Positions 11,448 to 19,582 of a DNA stretch of 64,000 nucleotides are shown piece after piece. The stretch comes from Prostheceraeus crozeri (taxonomy: Eukaryota > Platyhelminthes > Polycladida > Euryleptidae). The DNA is taken from positions 57,016-121,015 of the forward strand of contig CAJQUW010007739.1 in NCBI GenBank assembly GCA_907163375.1, read 5' to 3'. Within the stretch, counting starts at the first letter, position 1, and each line of letters starts with the position of its first letter. Under the pieces are notes generated by a model. The model made no database searches, was not told the origin of the DNA, and was given only the letters and a program-made list of their open reading frames with translations. The translations under genes and the position numbers were made by a program.

Positions 11448-11804
11448 ATGAAGACTTGGATTTTGGACTCTCTACAATATATCAGAGTTGATCGTAATGG
11501 AAACGTACATTTCAAAAATTCTCATGGTCATACATCAAGAGGTATTACATTAACATGGCGACAATTTGTCAACCTCAATGATATCATGAGGGATTTGGAA
11601 TATTTTGAAACATTAAGATTCATCTCCTTGGGTGATCAAGTTTGGCTTCAACATTACAGAAATGAAATTCAAATCTGCCATTCTCATTCCGCAAACTGTT
11701 TCTCATTTCGCAAATACAATTGGGAGAAGTATAGAAGATACATACATCGCTCCATCATGACATTTATTCGTCGTGAGTTCATCGCCCTACTATGCAAATC
11801 TTAA
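11448..11804 (+). CDS. PC4/p15-like single-strand DNA-binding protein, copy 1
   Basis: A protein of 118 residues from the ATG at 11448. The segment YIRVDRNGNVHFKN followed by RGITLTWRQFVNL follows the strand pattern of the PC4 (Sub1) transcriptional coactivator C-terminal domain: beta strands around a G-x-V, then GIxLTxxQWxxL, then a helix. The loop between strands is shorter than in cellular PC4. PC4 proteins bind single-stranded DNA and assist RNA polymerase II initiation. A close paralogue follows 22 bp later (11827) and then a TBP-like gene, all on the plus strand. The alternative is an unrelated small Polinton DNA-binding fold; profile comparison would decide. Confidence 0.55.
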   Translation: MKTWILDSLQYIRVDRNGNVHFKNSHGHTSRGITLTWRQFVNLNDIMRDLEYFETLRFISLGDQVWLQHYRNEIQICHSHSANCFSFRKYNWEKYRRYIHRSIMTFIRREFIALLCKS

Positions 11805-11826
11805 TCAGACATGACTACCACGCACC

Positions 11827-12477
11827 ATGAGTTGGAAATTAGATTCCCTACAACGTATTGAAACGGATCATGATCGAAACGTCTATTGCAAAGATTCAAC
11901 TGGAAATGTGAGAAGAGAGTTTGCTTTATCTTATCGTCATTTTCAATCTCTACATCATATCATGAAGGATTTGAAATACTTCTATATGAAAAGACATTCA
12001 CGTATTGGAAATCGCATCTGGTTGCGCGTCAACAAACGGCAAATTCTACTCTATCATTCCCAACTCCATACTAACTTCACATTTCATCAAGGTAGTTGGG
12101 AAAAGTATAAAAGGAAGGTACATCGCTCAATTTACTCATTTTTTCATCATGAAGCGCCATCGCTACACCATCGTCAACATTCTCCGTCGCTTCAGACTCT
12201 ACACCAAAATCGATCTCACAACATTACACCAACACCTTCCAAACAGCAAGTATTACCCGGGCTGACCTCAAATGTTAGTGGTGAAGATGAACAATTCACG
12301 GAATCTTCAACTCTTCCCAAATGGGACTGTACAGATTTGCGGCGCCCTTTCTCATTCATCGGCGCAGTCAATGCGCTTAGAGCTACAGAGACTACTACGT
12401 CGGATATGGAAGAGGGAGAGGTGTGTGATGTCGAATCTGACTGTGGACAATATGGTGATCTCTACTCAATTGAGTGA
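11827..12477 (+). CDS. PC4/p15-like protein, copy 2, with long C-terminal extension
   Basis: Residues 1 to about 112 are a tandem paralogue of the gene at 11448-11804: both share LDSLQxI, NV, IMxDLxYF and a W-E-K-Y-x-R/K pattern followed by HRSI. The frame then stays open to 12477, giving 216 residues with a Ser/Pro/His-rich linker and an acidic tail (EEGEVCDVESDCG). From 12149 on this frame overlaps the TBP-like gene in another frame, which shows clear family conservation. The extension is therefore either a genuine overlapping gene end or a fortuitously open frame. The N-terminal domain is the secure part. Confidence 0.5.
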   Translation: MSWKLDSLQRIETDHDRNVYCKDSTGNVRREFALSYRHFQSLHHIMKDLKYFYMKRHSRIGNRIWLRVNKRQILLYHSQLHTNFTFHQGSWEKYKRKVHRSIYSFFHHEAPSLHHRQHSPSLQTLHQNRSHNITPTPSKQQVLPGLTSNVSGEDEQFTESSTLPKWDCTDLRRPFSFIGAVNALRATETTTSDMEEGEVCDVESDCGQYGDLYSIE

Positions 12478-12763
12478 AAGTGTATCATTTTTGAGGATTC
12501 GTACCAGCAGTTACAATTTGTGTTATGAACCCGAACTTTTCCCTGCAGCTCTCATTAGTTGTTGGTTACCTGTGCATGTTGCAATCTTTCATAATAGTAA
12601 AGTGATCATTACTGGACTAAAATCTCATGTACAAGCAAATGTGGTCCTAGACTATCTCATCGAGTATGTACGTAGCCAGCGGATTGTAAAAAAAAAACAG
12701 TTTTTCCAACATGATGTTTTTATTTCAAATCATGATAGAACTTACAAATCATTTTTTCATTAG
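12149..12763 (+). pseudogene. TATA-box binding protein (TBP)-like gene encoded by the Polinton, one in-frame stop
   Basis: From the ATG at 12149 the frame spans 205 codons, about the length of the TBP core domain, with one in-frame TGA at 12263-12265. Both TBP repeats are visible. The first has IVNI, then KIDL, then a Y-x-P segment at the stop, then LFPNGTVQICGA. The second has VDNMV, then YEPELFPA, then IFHNSKVIITG and a final helix. YEPELFP and the IF-x-S-x-K-V-x-x-TG pattern are hallmarks of the second TBP repeat. TBP saddles onto TATA boxes and recruits polymerase II machinery. The gene overlaps the end of PC4-like copy 2 and meets the protease gene tail to tail. I know no described Polinton TBP, but I cannot check databases. 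Confidence 0.8.
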
Positions 12764-13179
12764 AGGATGGATTACATGAAAAGTTTTGAATAACATACAA
12801 ATCGAGATACATGTAAACGTTTTAAGATGAAGTACAGTACAAAAGCACCACACGTTGATGAAAGTGGATGTTGTAGTATGCGTTCATTTCGCTGATATTG
12901 ACGCGTATGTTTTCTCAACCACTGCTGTGTTGGTATATTTGGAGGTTGAGCAAGAGAGTCAAATAGTTCACCACGTCGGTCTTCTCCAATAAAGATCGCT
13001 TTCCAATGCTCACCGCCTAAATTCTGCGAATGACTGTTTAGCACAATAAAGATGGGATAGTGATTTGCTGTAGGTGGTAAGGTATCGAGCGAATAGACAT
13101 TATCGAAAGCTTTCAACGTTGCTTCGTCTGCATTACGCTGTACTTTAGTTTTAATATCGTCAGCAGTCAACCAACTCAT
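12720..13179 (-). pseudogene. PRO: Polinton cysteine protease, adenain (C5)-like, frameshifted near its end
   Basis: This would be the maturation protease that cleaves virion precursors. The catalytic layout is visible: GGEHWKAIFI (His), the acidic ELFDSL, and SSTCGAFVLYF (Cys). The primary frame stops at 12772 after 135 residues, short for the family. In the next frame the expected continuation, including NFS and NEKMI, runs to a stop at 12720. I infer a small indel in the A-run near 12820. With it, the gene ends inside the 3' end of the TBP-like gene on the other strand. It starts with ATG at 13179, next to the capsid gene stop. Confidence 0.85.
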
Positions 13180-14455
13180 TAACGATTATACTGAAGAATC
13201 ACGTCACGATACTTTGTAATTTCAATATTTGAATCGAAGACTGCATAAATTAATACATTGATCGTCTCAGGTAGTGTTCTTTTGAACGTCAAATCCAAAC
13301 GAATATTATGAGGCACGTTCGCTTGACGATAGGGTGCACTAATATCGCTGTCAGTAGTCAAATCAAATGCATAAATAGTATATCCACTCTTAAACTCTTT
13401 CATAGTCAGTCCGTTGGTGTCATCCGTATTGTAAAAGCCAAAGACATCCATAAAATCAACATAACTGCGCATAAATTGATCCGAAGCAAAATCTGGTTTG
13501 TAGGGTGGACCAGGATGACTCACACCATTTACACGTAAAGCAATTTCACTTAACTGATTGTGTTTAAAATTGAAAGGATTCTTCTTTATATTACCATTAA
13601 ATGCATCATTTTCAACCATTGCCACCATGAGGAAATTCGGTGCTTCCGATGGAAAGAGGCCATCTTTCATGAAACTCTTTTGATCTTTCGGAATTGTAAA
13701 GGTGAGAAGCTTTGTATGCTGAATGGGGTAAATGGCATTTTGGCGGTTAAGACCTTCAGCATGCCCTCTAATGACACTTGGATTCGGTACTACTCGACGA
13801 ATGTAAAGTGCAATATCTTCCACATGAATTCTAAAATTGTCAACTTTAGCAAATGCAAATAGCGCAAATTCAGGCTTATTCAATGTCAGCTTCAGTCGCA
13901 TGCTGGTATTACACAGTAAAAGCTTTGACTGTCTAAAGAAGTCTAAATTCAGCGGACCATATAGCTGACATACTTTACTATCTTTAATCATAGCAGATCG
14001 CTTTACAAAGCCACTGTTTGTTTCAGCATCAAATTTTCCTGCTTCCTCTCTGTACCATCCCATGGCTTCCATATGACTTCTTGTGCTGCTGGATGAAACT
14101 GTGATACATGATTGAAATATGATTTATAGGGATAATCGCTTTGACCACCTTCCACCTGCTGCTCTCCAATCGTTAGAGAAACATCGCGAAGTAATGTAGT
14201 CAATGGTAAATTGTTCAGTCCAACTTTATGTGTATCGTCAATAGCAGTTCCATCTGCTTGCTGAATTCTAAACCTCAAATCAACCATCGCATAACTCAAA
14301 TCTATGTAGTCATCACTACCACCAGGAATAACAAATTCAATGGGGCCAGCATTCTCAGCTGTTCGAGGATGATAATCTACAATACTTGAACTAAGAATAT
14401 CTGTCTGTATGGCTTGTTGATCAAACAAACAAAACCCGGAAGTTTTACACTCCAT
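13179..14455 (-). pseudogene. Polinton major-capsid-type protein (double jelly-roll, F54H12.2-like family), one frameshift
   Basis: The N-terminal half (14455-14003) carries IEFVIPGGSDDYIDL and LPLTTLLRDVSLTI, typical of this family. The C-terminal half (14072-13179) carries KVCQLYGPLNLDFF, NDAFNGNIKKNPFNF and EFKSGYTIYAFDLTTD, then a strand-rich ending with NVLIYAVFDSNIEI. The two frames overlap at 14003-14072, so one small indel breaks the gene there. Total length of about 425 residues fits a two-domain jelly-roll shell protein. It lies between the protease and the basic core-like protein, as expected for a virion gene block. Assignment to the major rather than another capsid role is from family knowledge. 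Confidence 0.85.
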
Positions 14456-14457
14456 GA

Positions 14458-14931
14458 TTAGAAGTTATGGCAGCGTCGTCGTTTAGCGCCTGATGAATGA
14501 TTAGAGCCTCTACGACGTTTGCGTGAATGCCTTTTGACTGAAGATCGCACTTTACCAGCTCCGCGATGTTTCCTCCTTCCTTTTTTCATTCGTTTAGGTG
14601 ATTTCTTTCCTTGAGTAACACCAGCAAAGGTCTGCTTCAATGTTTTTAAACCGCGTTCCTTCCCACGATTCAACAAACTGCTCTTAAAACTTCTACCTCT
14701 GGAAAGATCACTAGCAACATCACCAGCAAAGCCAACGGCATTACTTAAAACATTTCGTTTTAAAGATCTTCCGACATTGGATATGAGAGGTGCTACAACA
14801 GACTTCAGTGCACCAAGTATGCCACCTCCACGTTGGCGGCGAGCGCCGCTGTAAATTTGTCCTCCACTACTTACATAGGAGGGTCGTGAATAAAATGAGG
14901 CAGTTGGATTCTTAGCTCAAACCCTAAACAT
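14458..14931 (-). pseudogene. Small basic Polinton virion/core-like protein, early in-frame stop
   Basis: Reading from ATG 14931, the fifth codon is TGA (14919-14917), then the frame is open to 14458. The protein has an N-terminal Tyr/Ser segment, YSGARRQRGGGILGAL, an amphipathic glycine/alanine region, and a very basic C-terminus (KRMKKGRRKHRG, RKRRRG, AKRRRCHNF). Basic proteins with this composition next to the capsid gene are a regular part of Polintons and resemble adenovirus core proteins in character. A nucleic-acid-condensing role is inferred from composition only. Confidence 0.65.
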
Positions 14932-14954
14932 TGTTAGTTACAACTTTGCATGAA

Positions 14955-16042
14955 TCACTGTCGATCACTTAGATGAAAGATGTCGGCACGACGCATCCAA
15001 GAGTTCATGCTTGAAGGATAACCAGTCCATTTAACAAGACACCATTCTTCACCTTGCCGTTTTTTACACCGAATGATTTTCTCTACCAAATATGTTTCAC
15101 TTTCAGTGACTACCTCAATCTCATCGCGGTAAAAGCTACCCTCAATTTCTTCATTATCGTAATCTTTCAACTTGTAGGTGGTGGGAGAGTCTTTTTGATC
15201 AATCCTTGATACTGTAAATACCTCCTCTGTCCAATTCGGAAGGTACCCTTTAGCAAAAACACTCTTCACTTTTGAGATACGAACTTTATCACCAATTTTC
15301 ACATAACTTTTCACATGAGTGCGTTTACGCTGGAATGATTCGCGCACTTTATCTACATTGTCAGCATTTACATCTACTGGTCTGAGTCCAATAGAACGAT
15401 GGATAGAGTGATTGTAAGCATGGAGTGTATCTTGTAGAACCTTTGTCCAATTTTGTGTCAAGTTGGCAGTAAAATGTCGCCACAAGCGATTTTTTAATGT
15501 GCGATTAAAACGTTCAACGAGTGCAGGTTTATAGGCACTCTTTACACTAAACAACTCAATGTCATGCCTCTCAAATAATCTTCGCACATGCTGATTTTCA
15601 AACTCTTTTCCTTGATCACTCTGAATTCTTTTTGGAATCCGACCTTCTCGAAAAATAGTTTGGAATGCTTTTGCTACTCCTTTCCCTTCTTTAGTTTTTA
15701 AAGGTTGAGCCCACGCATAACGCGAGAAAATATCAATAACGGTTAAAATAAAATTATTGCCCGAGTTATGTTTTGAAATGGAGGCAACATCACACAAATC
15801 TGCTTGCCACTGTTCATCGATGTCATGAACAATATAATGGCGGGTGCGGTACTTCTTTTTCGCTTGTTTGTGGAGTGTATAGGTAGCCTGACCCTTTAAC
15901 CATCGTTTCACTTGTGATTGTGGAAGACCACTCGCTTTTGATAATTTCTTGATAGATGCAAATCCTGCGGATGTTTTACATCATAATAGATTGACTTCAA
16001 ACGTTCAGTCGATGACGACTGACTCTTTTTCCTCCTTCTCAT
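14955..16042 (-). pseudogene. INT: Polinton integrase (rve DDE) with C-terminal chromodomain, one frameshift
   Basis: Retrovirus-type integrase that would insert the element. N-terminal part: LKSIYYDVKHP, a helix-turn-helix-like region. Catalytic core: WQADLCD (first Asp), QSDQGKEF (second Asp), ALVERFNRTLK (Glu). After an SH3-like stretch, a chromodomain follows (YLVEKIIRCKKRQGEEWCLV, then KWTGYPSSMNSW). A single-base loss near 15965, just after KHP, moves the reading frame; downstream it is intact to the stop at 14955. The start is taken as the ATG at 16042, which overlaps the end of the Cys-rich ORF 16220-16005. Chromodomains probably guide insertion to marked chromatin. Confidence 0.92.
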
Positions 16043-16220
16043 CTTTTTGTTTTCTTGCCTTTCTACATTTACAACAACTACAGCATTTAGCTTTAGCGGT
16101 TTTGCGATCGTGTTCACATTGCTTAGGGGTTTCATTATGAGAGCTGGCGCAGCAAGTGCAAGTGACAACGACATTCACCTCTGGCGGCTCATTACATGGC
16201 AAGCAACACATCTGCTTCAT
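16005..16220 (-). CDS. Small cysteine-rich protein, possible zinc binder
   Basis: A 71-codon frame rich in cysteines: CCLPC near the N-terminus, CTCC, then CCSCCKCRKARK followed by a lysine/glutamate-rich tail. The spacing suggests one or two metal sites. It overlaps the first 38 bp of the integrase frame and directly follows the gene at 16222. It is short, but the cysteine pattern and compact packing argue for a real gene. No family recognised. Confidence 0.45.
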   Translation of the reverse strand: MKQMCCLPCNEPPEVNVVVTCTCCASSHNETPKQCEHDRKTAKAKCCSCCKCRKARKQKDEKEEKESVVID

Positions 16221-16221
16221 A

Positions 16222-16914
16222 TTAATAGTCTGAGAACATGTATTTCTTGGGAGGAGCAGTTTTACGTTTTCCTTTTACTTGTTTTAGTGGTGGTGTAGAT
16301 CTACGTCGAGTTCTTCCTCTTATTTGCTTAGTGAGTGTGGGAGGGGATGTAGCAGGTGACGTCTTAAACCAATTTGTTGGCATTTTCATCGTCTGAGGCA
16401 TTGGAGTAGTAGCCACTGTTGAATCAAATTCTTTCAATGTCTCATTATTCAAAGCAAATTTTGGTACATTATGCTTTTTCAATAGTTTACGAAAGTATGA
16501 CCAACCAGGTGGAACATAGCCCTGACGGCGCTTTCTACGTGTCGCATACTGAATCAAGTCTTCATAACGTGAAGCATCAATCACTTTATTTTCATCTGTA
16601 ATGATTTCTCCTCTATCATTTACATTGAGATGGGGTTCAATACTATTGAAAAGAGATATGGCATGTGCGCGAGATGCTAAAGGTGTTGCAGACGATATAG
16701 AGTCACGCATCTTATTCTTCAAGCTTTTCAATTGCTCAACAGTTTCCGATTGTAATAATACAGCACGATGTGGATCTTAGATGTGAACATTTTGCTGATA
16801 ATCTATTTCTTTCCTATACATTTGATTTGCAAGAGGTTGCTTTACTTGCTGCATGGCAGTCAATTGTACATATTCATCCTGAGGAATGACAATCATGCGA
16901 GAATAAGAACTCAT
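16222..16914 (-). pseudogene. Conserved Polinton protein of unknown function, one in-frame stop
   Basis: From ATG 16914 the frame is open except for a TAA at 16779-16777, then continues to 16222 (about 230 codons). N-terminal: PQDEYVQLTAMQQ. Middle: charged helices (VEQLKSLKNKM). Then IDASRYEDLIQYATRRKRR, VPPGWSYFRKLLKKHNVP and a basic Pro/Thr-rich tail. The pattern (V/I)xSxxxDLIxxA followed by PxGWxxFxxxL is one that I associate with Polinton proteins next to the ATPase. Its ATG overlaps the ATPase stop by 4 bp. Confidence 0.6.
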
Positions 16915-17527
16915 AGTTTGTAGATAATCATGGGAGTTTTCAAAATATCACTTCGAAATCTAAATTCTTCCGGACACTCTTGCGTAAAGTCAATGAATAA
17001 GTAACCGTATGGTTTTTCAGTAGCTGCTTGAAAAATTTCAATTAAGGCTTTTGATCCTCTGGGTGCAACTTGTCGCGCTAAAATTTCAAATTGACTTTTA
17101 TCTCGCGGATTCTTGAAAATAGCATAATAGTGTGTATTCAGGTTTCGTGTACGAGCTTCTTTTCCATCAGGAAACAAATTTTGTTTGATATAGATGATAA
17201 AGCACCTTTTATGATGTGCTGCGCGAGTGAACATATCTGTAACATCTTTTGAATTCTAACTTTCTTTTAATAAATCATCCAATACAACAACATCATTAGA
17301 CTGAAGTTTATCCACTGGAATAATTCCTTCATGTCGAATAAAGTTGCGACTTTGCAATTCCTGAAACAGCGACGGTTGATAAATACCATAACACCAAATC
17401 ACCGATTGATAGGTTCCTTAAACAACTCCCTTCTTTTATCCAATAAATTCACCGTGAAAACAGTTTTACCTGCATGAGATGGACCTGATACAGTCAGAAC
17501 TTTATCACATTGAAGTCTGAAATCCAT
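16911..17527 (-). pseudogene. ATP: Polinton FtsK/HerA-type genome-packaging ATPase, broken twice
   Basis: This would power DNA packaging into capsids. Start ATG 17527. Walker A is visible as GPSHAGKT shortly after the start; Walker B as DVVVLDDLLKE. The C-terminal part (17234-16911) has QNLFPDGKEARTRNLN, FKNPRDKSQ, LARQ and EKPYGYLFIDF, all hallmarks of the family. Two breaks: a frameshift near 17408-17420 and an in-frame TAG around 17256-17260, six codons after Walker B. It shares a 4 bp overlap with the next gene. Confidence 0.88.
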
Positions 17528-17558
17528 TATAATACTTTGAGATTCAACATTTGCATAA

Positions 17559-17924
17559 TTAACGTCTAGAGCCAAAGATATTACCCAATACGTTGCCCAC
17601 GATAGGAGCTAGCATGGGTAGTAACGCTGGAAGGAAACCGCCCTTTTGTGTTAGAGTTTCCCTCTTTCTTTGAAGGGTGACTTTAGGATTGGAGATGAAA
17701 CGCAATTTCGTAGCATATCGCTTAAGTAACTTTCGTTGTTTTGGTGCTAATTTCTTCGTCCTCAACTTTCTCACATGAGAAATAATTTCACGAATGAATT
17801 TATCGTTAGCATGTCGTATAGCATTGTATCGCTGATTTGCTTTCATTCGTTGGAGAGCTTGAATGGCTGAAGAAAACTATGAAGACTTTTGTCTTTTACG
17901 TTTCGTCATTTTACGTTTCGCCAT
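17559..17924 (-). pseudogene. Small basic protein with hydrophobic C-terminus (virion-type), one in-frame stop
   Basis: From ATG 17924 the N-terminus is MAKRKMTKRKRQKSS, then TAG (17879-17877), then the frame continues for over 100 codons to 17559. The main body is strongly basic and helical; the C-terminus switches to a glycine-rich hydrophobic segment, GGFLPALLPMLAPIVGNVLG. A basic head with a membrane-active tail is typical of a Polinton small virion protein, and resembles adenovirus minor core or lytic peptides in character. Role inferred. Confidence 0.65.
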
Positions 17925-17975
17925 TTTTCGTGTTAGTCTTTGCTAAAACCTATCTTTACCACATTTGCATAGGTA

Positions 17976-18299
17976 CTAACTATTGCGGCATAAGTGCCAC
18001 TCGAAATGAGCAATATCACAGTGGTTACATTTGCAAAGTTGAATGCAATTACGTATGAAACAGCGTTGACAAAAAGCGTGCTTACATCTCTTGATGATGC
18101 GCTTTTCATTTCCATCCTTTCGCTTACATACATCACAACACATAGTTTCACCGTTACTGATGTCTATAGCAAGTCTTTTTGAAGATATGAATTTGCTAGC
18201 CTTTTCTAAATAATAGACGCATGTACAGAAGGAATATACTTCGAGAGTGAGCAGACATAGCTCGAAAACCAGTTGTGCTACAATCAAGTACCACTGCAT
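17976..18299 (-). CDS. Transmembrane RING-type zinc finger protein
   Basis: About 107 residues. Residues 1-30 are hydrophobic (YLIVAQLVFELCLLTLEVYS), a likely membrane anchor. The C-terminal half holds a RING-type ligand order: CDVC, then CKHAFCQRC, then CKCNHC. Membrane-anchored RING proteins are often ubiquitin ligases and viral ones often redirect host proteins; here that is inference. No lesion. The start is the ATG at 18299, three bases after the preceding gene's stop. Confidence 0.6.
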   Translation of the reverse strand: MQWYLIVAQLVFELCLLTLEVYSFCTCVYYLEKASKFISSKRLAIDISNGETMCCDVCKRKDGNEKRIIKRCKHAFCQRCFIRNCIQLCKCNHCDIAHFEWHLCRNS

Positions 18300-18301
18300 T
18301 T

Positions 18302-18712
18302 TCAATTTTTCTTTATGGAAAGTTGAATGTGAATATCTGAAATCGCTTCAATCACTAGACTGCTACCATGATGGTTAAATGCGTTAAGACGTTCAGCAAT
18401 TTTTATCATATGTCTTTTAAAAAATTCTTCGGGGTGATCTACTTATTCCATTGAATAAGAAGCAAAATGGAAAGAGCGACTTTCCACCTCTTCCTTTCCA
18501 AAATGATTTAACTTAATTTTCGCAACTAATCGCGCCATGACAATGCTATCAGAGAATGTATTCATTAACTCTAGAAATAGAGTGCTAGCATCATCGACCA
18601 CTGCTTCGATGTCGGTCTCATCTTTATGAAAATTTATCACATAATCTTGAACAGCTCCTATTAAACTTTGTCTATGAAAATGTAATGTTCCGCAGTCGTT
18701 TGAGAAACACAT
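18302..18712 (-). pseudogene. Stand-alone homologue of the pPolB N-terminal domain, one in-frame stop
   Basis: The frame from ATG 18712 runs to a TAA at 18443-18445 and then on, still in frame, to 18302. Its middle and end (MARLVAKIKLNHFGKEEV, then RLNAFNHHGSSLVIEAISD) follow the same pattern as the N-terminal region of this element's own polymerase (MKALIYLKLKYTKIDF, then KFNQRDSALIFDGVDS at 3890-4120). I read it as a duplicated, separately encoded copy of that domain, perhaps an accessory or terminal-protein-like factor. The alternative is a fragment of another polymerase, but no polymerase motifs follow. Confidence 0.55.
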
Positions 18713-18799
18713 GATCGCCCTTTATCTAACCCATCCACTGCATGAAAACAACAACTCTTCTCATAGTAACATTTATTGAATAATGGTAACAAGCATGCA

Positions 18800-19329
18800 T
18801 TATAAATCAATGGTTTGAAACAGATAAAATAGATACAGCTGGTAACTATCAGACAGCGAGCAATGATAACCATACAGGACTTTGGCAGTGCTGAGGTAAG
18901 GAGGAAAGAAGCATTGGTTATGAACGTAGCTACTACAACGAACAGACAAATAGGAACACACAAATCCTTAAAACGTTTCGTGACTTCATGGTAGTGTTGA
19001 TTCACTCTACTATCCCAAGGCGGGAGCAAAATATCATCAATGATTAGATTGGGAAATACATTCCTCTCCTTACCAGGATTATTACAAAAGATGCGTATAA
19101 CATTGAAAGCAGCTAACCATCGTTTAAAGTCAATAAGAAGAGCACTCTCACAAGAAAAGCCATAGTCTTGCAAATATTTCAGATTAAGTCCATGAATGTG
19201 TTTTCTCGTCCATTGATCAACATTGGGATTGCAGTTGGCATGTTGATGATAGACACTGACAATCTGATATGTCCAATTGTTCATAGCAATAGCACTGAGC
19301 TCCTGTACAGGTTCACCCTCACAATCCAT
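18800..19329 (-). pseudogene. DEDDh-type 3'-5' exonuclease-like Polinton protein, one frameshift
   Basis: Starts at ATG 19329 with MDCEGEPVQELSAI: Asp-x-Glu is the first motif of RNase H-fold exonucleases. KHIHGLNLKYL (residues 43-53) and NNPGKE (83-88) follow. Near 18950 the frame shifts; in the correct frame the final motif YHCSLSD (His, then Asp five residues on) and LYLFYLF are found, ending at 18800. The order fits the DEDDh superfamily and I associate this gene with Polintons. It may proofread or process DNA or RNA; the role is inferred. The alternative frame stays open to 18661 but lacks the last motif. Confidence 0.65.
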
Positions 19330-19381
19330 AAAAATGATGATAGAAGCCTAAAACGGAAATTTACACATCTAAGGAAACGTT

Positions 19382-19582
19382 CTATAACATATTGCAAAAT
19401 GAAGAATTACATCGATGCTTTTCACGACAAAATACGCAAATGATATGATGGCAACGAAGAAGTAAAATGTATCTAATAAGACCACGTCTACGACACTCAA
19501 AGCACATAAGCGAATTGTCATAGGGTAAAGTTAGGAAAGGACTAGTAATTCTCCTTCTTTGATTTGCGTTTTGATGCAGCAT
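19382..19582 (-). CDS. Small RING-like zinc finger protein
   Basis: 66 residues from the ATG at 19582. The C-terminal half has paired ligands: CFEC, then CHHIICVFC, then CNSSFC. This RING-like order matches the better example at 17976-18299, so the element has two such proteins. The start overlaps the 3' end of the spliced gene (19542) by 41 bp. No lesion visible. Short, so moderate confidence. Confidence 0.5.
   Translation of the reverse strand: MLHQNANQRRRITSPFLTLPYDNSLMCFECRRRGLIRYILLLRCHHIICVFCREKHRCNSSFCNML

Noticed and set aside
18661-18950. Multi-pass membrane tail on the exonuclease-like gene (hydrophobic stretch in the same frame)
   Set aside because: The adjacent frame carries the expected last exonuclease motif and a family-like ending at 18800, so the hydrophobic run is out-of-frame translation.
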